The notes under the pieces are model-generated. The model was given only the letters and a program-made list of their open reading frames with translations, was not told the DNA's origin and made no database searches. Made by a program: the position numbers and the translations under genes. A DNA stretch of 63,287 bases. It comes from Polysphondylium violaceum (lineage: Eukaryota; Evosea; Eumycetozoa; Dictyosteliales; Dictyosteliaceae). How positions within the stretch are numbered: position 1 is the first letter of the stretch; the number at the start of each line of letters is the position of its first letter. The DNA lies in NCBI GenBank assembly GCA_000277445.1, contig AJWJ01000075.1, forward strand, positions 1 to 63,287, read 5' to 3'. Below, piece by piece: positions 43,403-54,899 of this stretch.

Positions 43403-46400
43403 TTATTGAACTTTTACTCTCTTATTGGTTTTTGCAAATCTCTGTTGCAAAAGAGTGATTACAATCGATGACAAAACAATAAATACAGATATTGTTAAAA
43501 GCTGACAGGTTTCAAAAATATACTTTGGAGCAAACACTCTCCACACCATCAAATGTCTTCGGAGATGATAGACACAAATAAACATTTGTAAAGTGTTGTA
43601 GATGAAAAAGAATAGAAAAGAGAGATATCCAATTAAAAGATCAGTTGAGATACTATTGGCACTATTATTATCTTGTTGTTCATCATCATTAGTCTTGATT
43701 GATTTATAATACTTGGCAAATAAAACCAATATTGGTAATGAAAAAGTAAACAAAACACCCGAGGAAAAGGTATTTAACAATACCAATAAACCATCTCTCC
43801 AAATAAAATGTTCTTCAAAACCAATAAATGCGCTGCTGAATTGAATCTTGCTAATCGCATATTCGTGGCCACTGGAAAAGAAATGATGGATTGATAAAAA
43901 TCCCCATAAGCATGAGATAATGATATTAAAATAATATTTAAATATCTTGGTGTCTGTCTTGTTGTTATTATTATCGCTATTACTACTGATTGAATTAAAT
44001 ATTGATGATGGCGATGAATATAATCTTGAAATTAATAAGATAATTGAAATCGTTTGAATTAATAACCAAAGCATAATATTAGCATAGGTTGAGCCAAGTA
44101 ATAATAAAATCACCAAATAAAAGGATAAAAATATTTCAATGGCTTTTGATAATATATATTTTGATATTGTTTCTGTAGTATTAGGTGTAGTTGATATACT
44201 CGAATAAATAAAATAGATGGATGAGGAATAAACGATCCAAGGAAGAAATCCTTTACACCACCAACTTAATTGAACATTATTCTCTGTTAATGGTTGAATG
44301 ATGATCCAAAAACAGGTAATTGAGAGTAAGGCCATACCAAGTAAAATGGTTTTAAATAAGCCAAATGTAGGTACTACTCTCTTGCAAACTTTGTTCCAAA
44401 TTAAAAATATCAAAATCATTGAAACCATCCAAAGTCTTGGTTTTGTAATTTGACTATAAATCTCCATATTGTTATTAATCTCATTTGTTGTAGTACCAAT
44501 ATTATTGCTATTATTATTACCAAAATAAAATGATAAATCATTTAAAGTTTGAGTAAAAAGTGTAGATGTACAAAATAATGAAAACAATACGATAAACAAA
44601 AGAATAACATTGAAATTATTCCATTTTGATTGATAATAAAACAATGCAACAAATAACAATAAAACATTACTGACAATAAAGAAATTAACAACATTTGGTT
44701 GAGTTTCAATAAAACTATTGGAATTAAATGATGCGCCATGTAATATAATTGATAATAATGGAATAAAATAAATAATATAAATTATTAGTCCATTATTGAA
44801 AATATTACTAATTTTACAACTATTATTACTATTACTATTACTATGATTATTATTAATTAAACTATATGGATAAATAATAAATACTATTAAAGCTAATATA
44901 GTTGGAGTTGTAAAATATAGAGTTGTAAATGGATATTGATCTTGATAATGTTGAATTAAAAATAAAGATACCAAACTACCAATGACCCAAGTAGAGATAA
45001 TTGATTTAAATGGAAATTTAATATCATGTAAATTGATATTATTTCTAATAATTTTAAATAAAAATAAAATAATAGAAATAATTATCAATACCATTATTCC
45101 AATACCAACATTCATTGATACAAAATCAAATGTTGCCCAAATATCTCTACAGAATTCAATGATTTGACCATGAAGCTCCAAATATCCTTTATAAATATCA
45201 ATTGGATTAATGTTTGAGGATTTATAGTTTGAATATAAGGTTTCAGTTTTATCAAGCAAAGATTGGAAATAGTCTAATTTTGATTTTGGAAATTCTTTAG
45301 AGATTTTAGAATAAGATTCTATGTATCTTTGTATTTGGAATGTATTAATTCTTAATGCTTGTAATAGTTTATCCCAATTACCATTGTTGTTATTGTTGCC
45401 ATCACCACCACTGCTATAAAATAACTCTGGTATAATTGTACCTAAATTTCCGTATGGTATTGGTATACCCAATAATAATGATAAAGTTGAAACTAAATCG
45501 ATCTGACTAATGTGTCTGTCTCTTTGATGTTCGTTTAATCCCAATTGGTCGAGTGGGAAATCTTTGGAATTAATCTTTACACCAGGTGAATAAATAAACA
45601 ATGCTGCATCAGTTTCCAAATGACTTGCACCTCCATGATTACCATCAGTTGTCATACCATGATCTCCCATCAATATAAATATTGTGTCATTTTGAATATT
45701 ATTTAATATCTATATCGGAGAAAAAGATATATAGTAGGTTAGTGAGATATATAGATAGATACATCGAGATCTATAAAACTTACAGATAATAAAAATTGGT
45801 CCATTTGATCCATTTTTTTAATCATTTCAGGATGAGAGGGACCATAAGTATGACCGATATGATCTACACCAAGTAAATGAGCAATGGCTATATCCCAAGA
45901 GTCACTGTGCTTTGTGATCGTGGGTAAAAGATGTTCAATGACACCATTGTCGACGGTATGAATATCTTTTACATTAAAAGAAGGATAAGGATACTGAGAG
46001 TAAAAGTGAGAGGGGAACAAACTGACCCATGTATCGTCACCCACAAATATAACTTTGTTTCTAAAGGTTGAATTGTTGTTTTGGATGTCAAATGAATCCT
46101 GTCCATCATGAAAAGACAACTGATGCACAATGCTATCTTCAACAATGGCTTCACCACCAAAATTTGAACCAACATCAATAAACGTGGGCAACGATCCCGT
46201 AGATATACCTTTGATTCTTTGCATTGTTACCGTAGGTGAATCGGCAATGAACTTGTACAACAATGTATGTTCTGATTTATTTTCGAGCAAGTCATGTAAA
46301 CATGTCAACTTGTTATGAAAGAATTCAGACAACTCCATTACATCGTGCTCTTTATCGCTATTCTTTTTATCTCTAGTTTGTTTTGACACAAAATCATATC

Positions 46401-46671
46401 TAAGTGCGTCTATCACTACAATAACTGCTTTTTTATAGGTTTTATCCATCCAACATCCTATCTCTTCTTGACCTCGTTCGTTTATATTGACAGTATTACT
46501 ATTTGGCAGAGGGGATTGAACGCATTGACTCTTTAGAGGCAATTCAAACCTCATCAACAAGAATCCTGTAAAGAATATATAACATGATATCGATAATAAT
46601 GATATAAAAAACAATAAATATATAATTAAATTATATGAACTTGTTTTGTTTTTTATCTGTAGTCGAGTCAT
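43403..46671 (-). CDS. pigO: GPI ethanolamine phosphate transferase 3 (PIG-O)
   Basis: Complement(join(43403..45709,45784..46671)), 1064 residues. An N-terminal transmembrane anchor precedes a luminal alkaline-phosphatase-like domain with VIDALRYDFV, GDDTWVSLFP, HLLGVDHIGHTYGP and MGDHGMTTDGNHGG, which supply the metal-binding Asp and His residues. The C-terminal two thirds is a large multi-pass membrane region with at least ten hydrophobic segments. The enzyme adds ethanolamine phosphate to the third mannose of the GPI precursor in the ER, the group later joined to protein. The IKGISTGSLPTF segment and length fit PIG-O better than PIG-N or PIG-G. The join (FLLS/ILNNIQND) is in phase. The stop lies 134 bp from the convergent centrin stop. 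Confidence 0.93.
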
Positions 46672-46775
46672 TATTACTTTTTTGCATATGATAAAAAATG
46701 AACATTTTTTAAAAAAAATTTTATGAAGAACTTAACGATCGCCCCGAATTGAAATGACGCAACCATTCAACAACC

Positions 46776-46886
46776 ATGAATCCCATGCATTTTACCAATA
46801 AATACGAGCTTTGGAGAAAGATTTATATACTTTTATTAAGTATTGGTATAATTTATGTGAAAACCTTATTAAAATATAGAATTTAA
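46776..46886 (+). CDS. Candidate 36-residue membrane microprotein
   Basis: ATG to TAA without intron: MNPMHFTNKYELWRKIY, then a hydrophobic LLLSIGIIYV and a basic tail KTLLKYRI. The 5' sequence is relatively G+C-rich (CGATCGCCCCG) against its A+T-rich surroundings and lies 104 bp from the divergent pigO start. The pattern of a short amphipathic start, one membrane helix and basic end is typical of small organelle-membrane subunits. Too short to assign. Confidence 0.45.
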   Translation: MNPMHFTNKYELWRKIYILLLSIGIIYVKTLLKYRI

Positions 46887-47055
46887 TTATATTTCATTTT
46901 TATGTTTATATTATTATTATTATTATTATTATTGTATATTGGATCGGACTTTTTTACCCCTAATAATAAATTAAATGATTGATGAGGTACCAAAAGAAAT
47001 AAAGAAAAAAAAAAAAAAGTAGTATATCTATCTATATATAAAAACATTGAACCCT

Positions 47056-48655
47056 CTAAGTATCAAATTGAGAACTGAGCCAATCTAGACCTTCATATAA
47101 ACCATCTCCTTCTTCAGATGTAGCTGAACAACCCTATATTTTAAAATATGAAGAAATGAATTAATATATAATATTCTTTTTTCAAATATTAAAGTACTGA
47201 TGGATAAATAATCAAACTTACTTGAACATGCCAAGATATATTTTTTGGTAAATTGTATAAAGATAATGATTGGGCAACTTCCAGAGTATTCATTGGATTC
47301 TCAGATATTTGATCAGTTTTGTTTGAATATATTAAAACTTTTACGCGTGTATCTGTGTTTTTGTTATTGCTGTTATTATTGCTGTTGTTGGTGTTGTTGT
47401 TTTGTTGTTTGAAATTTACAATTTTTTGAACATTCTTATCATTGACTAAATTCCATAGCTCCTCTTTTACCAAACGGAGTCGTTGACGATCACAACTGTC
47501 TATGATGAAAATGATGGCCTGTGTGTCTTGTATATAGTATTGCCACACAGGGACGTTGGTCTTTTCGTAGCCAATGTCCCAACAGATGAAATCACACGAC
47601 TTGTACTCGACAATCTCGACGTTGTAGCCGTTGGTGTGCAAAGTACGCACATTCTCGCCACGCGCAAATTTATACAACATGGTGGTCTTGCCCACACCGT
47701 CCAAGCCATACATGAGTGCTTTGTACTCTTTTCTGGAAAAGAGTGCCGGTATTTTGGATATCGGTCTGAAGAAATACTGAATCAGCGGATTGCTGGATGG
47801 TGCGCGTGGCAGACTATTCTTTTTCTTAAAGTATAAATTAGAGTAGAGTGCTCTCACGCCTCCATTGAGTTTAATGTATTGACCAATCTCTAGTTTTTCC
47901 AATCTAAAATCATGTTCGACAAAATACAACCACAACTTTTCATTCATACCAGTCTTGTGACATAACTTGTTGACTCTCATGAGATCCTTTACTCCATTAG
48001 CTCCAACTTTTAAAAATATATAATTGACAATCTCTTGAGGTAATGCTTCTAAAAAATTATTGGTTGTTATTCTAGCTACCTGTTGTTTTTTAGGTATAAT
48101 ATCATCATTACCGTTACCAGTATTATCTGTATTGTTGCTATTGTTATCGTTTAAATTATTATTTGATGGAGATGTTGGTATTGAAGACGATGGTGAAGAA
48201 GATGATGAAGAAATGGTTGTAGGTGTATTAAATTGTGATGAGCTTGTTTGCTGTTGTTGTTGTTGCTGTTGTACTAATAAAAGATCTTGTTCTAGTGTAC
48301 TAGTTGTTGTTGTTGTAGCAATAGGACTAGTTGTATTACTACTACTATTATCATTGTTGGTTATTGGCGAATCACTATTATTAATATTAACATTATCTTG
48401 AAATAAATCTATAAATTGATTCATCTTTAAATTTGTGTTTGGTGTAGCACCATCCAATATCGTAGCAGCAGTAGTGGGAGAAGTATCTTTGCTATCTAGC
48501 TCTACGTGTAATGGTGGTGGAGTCTGTTGATATAGAAACTGTGCCTGTTGTTGTTGCTGTATATTATATATTTGTTGCTGCTGTGGTTGTTGTTGGTGTT
48601 GTATATCCTCCATTACTGAATGTAAAAAGTCCATAATTTGATTAGATAATGACAT
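47056..48655 (-). CDS. F-box protein fused to an ARF-like GTPase domain
   Basis: Complement(join(47056..47133,47222..48655)), 503 residues. After a Gln/Ser/Asn-rich N-terminus, an F-box-like helix set occurs at about 200-245 (FLEALPQEIVNYIF, LMRVNKLCHKTGMNEKLW). An ARF-like domain fills about 305-500: P-loop GLDGVGKTT, switch I HTNGYNVEIVEYK, switch II WDIGYEKTNVPVW, NKTD, and CSATSEEGDGLYEGLDWLSS at the C-terminus. Switch II lacks the usual G-G-Q (WDVGGQ); Glu stands near the catalytic Gln position, so GTP hydrolysis may be slow. The N-terminal glycine for myristoylation is absent because the domain is internal. F-box proteins recruit targets to SCF ubiquitin ligases; a GTP-switched SCF adaptor is inference. 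Confidence 0.85.
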
Positions 48656-49202
48656 GTCAGAGCAAATGTCAAATATATGTATATATGTAATATATTAGTA
48701 TTTATGAATATGATAGGAGGATAAAAGTATTAAAATATGAATTATAAAAAAAACACATACAATTATAATTGGTCACAAATTTGTATAATAATGGTAAAAA
48801 AAGAAGGGGTTGAAAAAAGGGAATAATAAATTGTGGTGGTCACCTCCCCAAAAAAACAAAAAAAAACAAAAAATTTAAAAAAAACAAAAAAAAAAAACGA
48901 ATCAAAGGAGCTGTATCCTCAGAATTCTTAAACCGAAAGATGTCTAATGTGTCAAAGTATATTAAAATATATAAATGTCTGAATCTTTCAACTAAATAAT
49001 TAAAAAGGGGGCAAAACCTACACAATGCATAAAATGTGTGGAGTGGGAATTTTTTTCAAAATTGATTTTCCACCAGGTTTAGAAAAATGTCAAAAAAAAA
49101 AAAAAAGAATATTTATAAAAAAAAAATTTATTTAGAGTGAATTTAGATTTATATAGATCACTGTTATTTCATATGCAGGATTGACACGAAACAAAATACT
49201 AT
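48656..49202. other. Intergenic, no gene seen
   Basis: Separates the F-box/ARF gene start from the prpf40 stop, both minus strand. Poly-A tracts dominate 48840-48900 and 49090-49130. Confidence 0.5.
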
Positions 49203-51135
49203 CTATCTCTTTTCCTTTTTGAATGAAGATGATTTTCTATTCTCCCAATCACTTTCCAACTCGGAATCAGTGCCTCTGTCTCTGTCGTATGATCTACGTT
49301 TTTTAGAGGCTGACGATGAAGAAAGTGGTGGTGCAAAACCATTTGAACGGGATGCATTGTGATGAGTAGAGGTCAAGGATGACGATGGTAATTCACCTTC
49401 TTCATCGCCCTCTTCTTCTACACTTTGTTGCGCAAGATATTCAATGTACGATGCAAATATTTTCTCTCTTTCTTGAGCGTCATCTAAATCTTGATACTCT
49501 TTTTTGTCGGCCAACGTCGCTTTTACTTCCTCCCATGTCGATTGTTTGGTTATAGATTTAGTGTCACACAACAATCTCTTGAAATACCCAATCCTCTTCT
49601 TTTTTCTCTTGGCTGCTGTTTTCTCTTTACTCTCTTCTTTGTATCTCAACTATTGTATTATAGATAGATTTGTGTTAGTACATACATCTACAGATCTACA
49701 AAACTATAAATCTAAATCTAAAAATTACATACATATTCTAAAAATGGTAAATAATTAAAAGGGGAAATTGAATTTGATTTTTCACTCTTTTCCATGGATT
49801 GTTTAAAAGACTCCAAGGTGGTTTCGTTGGGCACATAGGTAAAGTCAAGATCTTTGACGAGATCTTTGAGTTTTCTGTAATCCTTTTCATATTTGACTTC
49901 GAGATCTTCTTTGAAATCACAAAACAGCTCCAAGGGGGTGGAGCCGATGGTACGATTGGAGAGGGAGTTGAATATGGGAGTTGTTTGAAACTTGTTCTTA
50001 AACTCTTTCCACCTCGTCAGGGCATGGAGCTCACCGCTATTAAACTTTTCTGCTAAAAATGCTCTAAATTGATCGCGGTCTTTTCTGGCCTCCTTTTTCA
50101 ATTTGTCACGTTGTTGACGACGTTGATCGTCTTGTTTCTTTTCCAAGTCTCTGATGTAGTTTTCAAAGACAGAGAGGAAATCAAATTTATCCAACTCTTG
50201 GAACAAGGGGTCGTTTTCAAATTGATCTCTGATTCTACGCCATTGGCTCGACACTGTGATGGACTGATCGGCCTCGAATTTCTCTCGAAGCTTGTTCATG
50301 TTTTCCTTTTTCACAGCCAACAAACGATCCTTTTCCAAGGCCTCAAGCGAGGCAATGTAGTCTCTGAATAAATCCTCTCTCTCTCGCTCGCTCTCGATCG
50401 CCTCCCATCGGGCTTCGTTTTCAAAATACAATGTTGCACGTCTCCACGACATGAGCTGTGTCACTTCTTTCGACTCTTTGAGCAATGCGATAAAGTCTTC
50501 TCTAATCTTTTTCTCTTCTTTTTTTTCTCCTCCATCTCATATCTCTTTCTATCTTGCTGGTAATCTAAAAACACCTGTTTTCTTTCTCCCATTGTTTTCA
50601 ATGCTTGATATCTTTCATCGCTTGCTATATTCCTAAGTGCTTTTTCAAAAGTGCATGTTGAACTTATATCATTGTCTGACAATAACTTTTTAAATACTAC
50701 TATTGCTTCCTCTTTACCCTCTAAAGATGTACTATTGTTGTTATTCATACTATTATTACTATTGTTCAAAGATTCTTCTATTATTGATGACTTAGGGTTT
50801 ATTGAATTTGATATATTACTATTGCTATTATTATTACTATTATCTTCATCATTCGTTTGTATATTATTGTTGATGTTTGATGATGACGGAGAAGATTGTG
50901 AAACAAAACCATCAGGTGGATCCCATCTAGTTTGTTTTGTAATGGGATTATGATAATATTTTCTACCAGTTTCAGTTTGATATTCTCTCCATACCAGAGC
51001 AGCTTTCTTTTCTGCTTCTAAATATTCTTTTGGCTTCTCCCATAGTGAGTTTCTTAATACCTTGTGATAATAAAACTTTTTACCTTCGGGTGTTGTAGCC
51101 TCTGCCCATTCACATTGATCAAATGGGTCACTCAT
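49203..51135 (-). CDS. prpf40: Pre-mRNA-processing factor 40 (PRPF40), with one apparent frameshift
   Basis: Complement of 49740 region: main part 49733..51135 and last exon 49203..49649, with a phase-0 intron (GTATGT to AATAG). Two WW domains near residues 8-36 and 47-77 (EGKKFYYHKVLRNSLWEKP; GRKYYHNPITKQTRWDPP), then several FF domains (FKKLLSDNDI..., FIALLKESKEV..., DQFENDPLFQEL, FLAEKF, FKRLLCD). A basic, Ser-rich tail ends the protein. PRP40 is a U1 snRNP protein bridging the 5' splice site and branch-site factors. The frame shifts in an eight-base homopolymer (50519-50526, T on plus strand): one more base would restore the conserved FF sequence, and no intron can explain it. I read it as a probable base-call error. 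Confidence 0.9.
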
Positions 51136-51510
51136 TTATTGTATTTGAGATGAGTATGTCTGTATGTCTGTAATCTAATATTTCAAATATCTAAATCTGA
51201 TAAAAATATGTCCCTTTGTCGAAAAAATTAACAAAAAAAAAAAATAAAAAAAAAAAATAAAAAAACTATAAATATATTATTTAGGAAATATACTTGTCTT
51301 GATCGATCAAACAAGTGAGAATCAAGATTTTGAAATATGACTTGGGTGATTTTTATTGAAACAAAAATAGGGATACTATATTCATTGAATTACAAAAAAA
51401 AATAAAAAAAATAAAAAAAAAAAAAAAAATCGATAAATTCAAATCTGACTCTGTGCACGACTGATGATGATTTTTGTTTCATAGGCATAATCTATATATA
51501 TATATTTAAA
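51136..51510. other. Divergent promoter between prpf40 and thumpd1
   Basis: A+T-rich with AAAAATAAAAA-type runs at 51233-51260 and 51395-51430. It contains a short inverted sequence, TTGATCGATCAA at 51299-51310, which is a perfect 12-bp palindrome. No gene seen. Confidence 0.5.
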
Positions 51511-52858
51511 ATGACCACTACAACTACAGCAGACATTGTCAATGAAAATAACAAAAGAACTATTGAACAAGATAGTGGTAGCAATGATAAATCATTAAAA
51601 TCTGAAAAAAGCCAAGATGTAAAGACTGATACAGCCACCTCAACAACTACAAAGAAACCCCAATCAATTTATAAAGGCAGATTCAAAGGATTCAAAAAAC
51701 ACAGTAGACTATTTGCCACAAGTGAAAAGGTTAAGGGTCTATTGGTGACTTGTGATCAATCTAGAGAAGCAAATTCTATTGGTGAAATCCTACCTCTAGT
51801 TAATTTAGTATGTGTTGATTATCTAATTCTAAATGCACACAGTATTAATGTATCTTATTATTTTAATTGTCAAACAATAAACAGTATGCAGATAAATATT
51901 TCCCTAAAGAAGTTAATCAAAAGGTAAATAATGATGAGGAGGAAAGTGGTGATGAAGCAGAAAGTGATACTGAAGATAATAGTAAAACAACTACTACAAC
52001 TACTCCTAAAGTTGAAGAGCCAAACAAAAGATTTAAAAGATTTGAATTGATCAATTCAGGTTGTGGTGGTATTTATTTTGTTAATATGCCAATTCCAGAT
52101 ATTTGTCCAATCGATTTTATGAATTGTATCCTTATCGATATCTACAAAAGACAACTCCTAAAACATAAACAATCAACTCAAGTAGTCGACGATATTTTAG
52201 CCAAATTTCCAGAATCTTCAAAAAAAATGTATGAACAAGGTGATCAATCTGTTTTTATTCCAGATAAAGTTTTAAACAAGATGTATGTAATATTAATTAA
52301 TTCATTGATTAGTGTGTAGACTGTATTTTTGGATTTATATACTAATATTAGTTTATATATAGCCGTTTTACAGCTAAAATGGTGCCAATCACTAGAACAT
52401 GTCGTGCATCAGATGTTGATTTCTATCCAATTATGAAAGATGTTATCAAGGAGAAATTTGAAAATATTAAACCAAATTCATTTGGCATTGAAATGAGAAC
52501 AAGAAACAATCATACTTTGAATAAAAACGATACAATCAAAGATGTAGCAGCAATGGTTGATCCAGAAGTTAAGGTTGATTTATCTAATCCAGAATATGTT
52601 TTTATTATTGAAGTTATTAAAGTAAGTAATTTGTACTTTTGTAGTTATCAATATATTTATTGGCTTAATTAACACACAATTTTATTTATTGAATAATAGT
52701 CTTCAGTAGCAACATCAATCCTTTCAATTTATCGTGAATTATTAAAGTTTAATATCAGAGATATGATTAAAATTGGTGAAAAAACTAGAGCTGCCAATAC
52801 CAAAAACAACACTACAACTGTTGACAGCACTGCTGCCACACCCACTAAATCAGAGTAA
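51511..52858 (+). CDS. thumpd1: THUMP-domain protein (THUMPD1/TAN1)
   Basis: Join(51511..51807,51885..52282,52363..52621,52700..52858), 370 residues. THUMPD1 (Tan1 in yeast) is the tRNA-binding partner of the acetyltransferase NAT10/Kre33 that makes N4-acetylcytidine in tRNA-Ser and tRNA-Leu. The sequence has KGLLVTCD near residue 75, an acidic linker, RFTAKMVPITRTCRASDVDF, and the THUMP core FGIEMRTRNNHTLNKNDTI with PEYVFIIEVIKSSVATSILS. Three introns of about 77-80 bp join in phases 0, 2 and 0. The N- and C-terminal tails are Thr/Lys-rich low complexity. The stop is 76 bp from the convergent neighbour's stop. Confidence 0.92.
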
Positions 52859-52934
52859 ATATATCTTTTACAAAAATAATAATGACAATAAAAATAATTT
52901 AAATTAAGAAAAAACTATTTAAATTATGTTATAT

Positions 52935-54240
52935 TTATAATTCTCTTGAGGTACCACTCATTTTACTCTTTTGGAAAACGATTTTTAAACCTTTTCCAAA
53001 ATTATTGTAAGCTTTGGTACTATATAAAATTAAGAGTACTCTATTTAAAAAGGATACAAAGGCAAAAATCATAACAGGTATTCCGTTATCCCAATCGTTT
53101 GATTTTGTGACCATTAACTCTATGATAGTTGCAATTTTCCACGAGTCAAAACAAGGTACTATCCAACTAGTAAAAATAAATATGAAAAATAAAACTCTAC
53201 TCTCTTCTTGTATTGATATTTTTCCTGAAAATACCCATATAATATTTAAAGCTAATATGATAAAATTTCTTTTTAAAATATTAGATATAAAAATTCTTTT
53301 TTTTCCTAAAACATTTTTACATACATATAAAATTCTATATAATATTGTTGATAAAAGAAAAAAAAGCAACCAATCATTAAGGAATTTATAAAGATATCAA
53401 TTTTTAATAAAGACAAAAATACTTCATATGTTTTATATAATCCTATAAAGGTATTAGTAATCAAAAATAGATGTGTTGTTTTACCAAATTTACTTACTTC
53501 TTAATTCAATTGAAGTTCCAATCTTTTTGTATAACCTCCAACCAAATCTTTTATAAGAAAAATAAGCCAAAGTAACATTTAAAGGAATAAAAAATAGAGC
53601 AGATGTAAATCTTAACCAACTAGTTATATCATGATACATTAAAATTGATTTATAAAATTGATAAATACCCGCCAAACTAATTACTGAAACCATTATTATA
53701 AAACTAAATAGTTGAAATTTATTTTCATGATAAATCTATTTTAGAGTAAAAGTATTAATACATGTGCCCTTAAATTAATCAATATTAATAATCTTACCGA
53801 ATCGAATGCATAAAAAAATAAAAAAAATGAACATAATAAGGCCAATACAGAAAATTTAAAATTATCATTTAAACCATCCCATTTGGCTAACCTAATGACC
53901 AATACTGAAAAAGTAACTAAAAGTTCTAAAAATACACATAATAGAAACACTTTTCCTATAGTCGGAATATCCTGAAGTTTTGATTGTTTTTTCTATCATT
54001 ATAAATACTGCTATTAATACATATTTCAAATTGAACAAAAAAATTTATGAAAAGAACAATAAATACTTTGGGAAATAATTCTGAAAATAACAATTCATCC
54101 TCTCTGTCGTTAATAATATTATTATCAATTATAATAATTTGTGGAGGTATATATCGTTGAGCTTGTTGTTGTTGATCTCCATTGTTTGATAATATATTGT
54201 TATTGCTGTCTTGAGTTGATATTTCTTTAGAACCAAACAT
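52935..54240 (-). CDS. Unfamiliar multi-pass membrane protein, two apparent frameshifts
   Basis: Exons complement(52935..53442, 53498..53735, 53798..54240). About 396 residues with roughly seven to nine hydrophobic segments after a hydrophilic N-terminus containing QQQQAQRYIPP. Recognisable segments are KWDGLNDNFKFSVLALLCSF, YFSYKRFGWRLYKKIGTS, RLYKTYEVFLSLLKIDIF and ILKRNFIILALNIIWVF. The FGW.LYKKIG followed by YKTY..FLSLLK.D pattern resembles an uncharacterised membrane family I recall from fungi, unverified. The frame changes once in a six-base A run in exon 1 and once in an eight-base T run in exon 3 (both in coding sense). In each case one extra base makes exon length and splice phase agree exactly, suggesting undercalled homopolymers rather than a dead gene. 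Confidence 0.72.
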
Positions 54241-54899
54241 AATTTTTAAAAAAAAACTCTAAAGAATTAAAAACTTTTAAGTTTAGTTGGCAATGTGTTC
54301 TGTGAATTAAATAATTGAAAAACAACGCGTGTACGAGTGAAGTTTTTATGTATGTAGTGCTGTGGTTTTTTTAAATAAATAAATAAATAATAAAATTAAT
54401 AATTAGAATATAATTTGTTAATTTCATTAAGTGGATGATACATACAAATAAACACCTGGGTATGGATGTAAAAAAAAGTAAAAAAAGATACAGACTCAAA
54501 CAAACCACTCAACACAAACACAGAAATACACACAAATTGTCTACTAAGATTTAATAATAATCACACAACCACAATTTATAAAAATATAGATAAAAAAAAC
54601 AATCTTTTCAATCTAAAATTTTAACAAACACCAAATAAGGGTTATCAGAGAAAAAAAATTGAAAAAAGGTATGATGATGTGTGTATGAATGACTGATGTA
54701 AAAAATATACACACCTAAATTTAAAAAAATCCACCAATTGGAATCATGATTCACACCAACATATCTTTTTTTTTCATTTTTTCATTTTTTGCTGATACTA
54801 TGACGTGTGAGTGGGGAAGGAAAAGAGATAATGGTGATTTCACAAGGATACAATGTGGTGATATTGTTATTTATATTTATTTGTTAGTTTATTAGTTAT
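54241..54899. other. Intergenic, no gene seen
   Basis: Promoter of the membrane-protein gene and 3' side of the mutase gene. Poly-A stretches and a TAAATAAATAAATAAT repeat near 54375. No coding signal. Confidence 0.5.
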
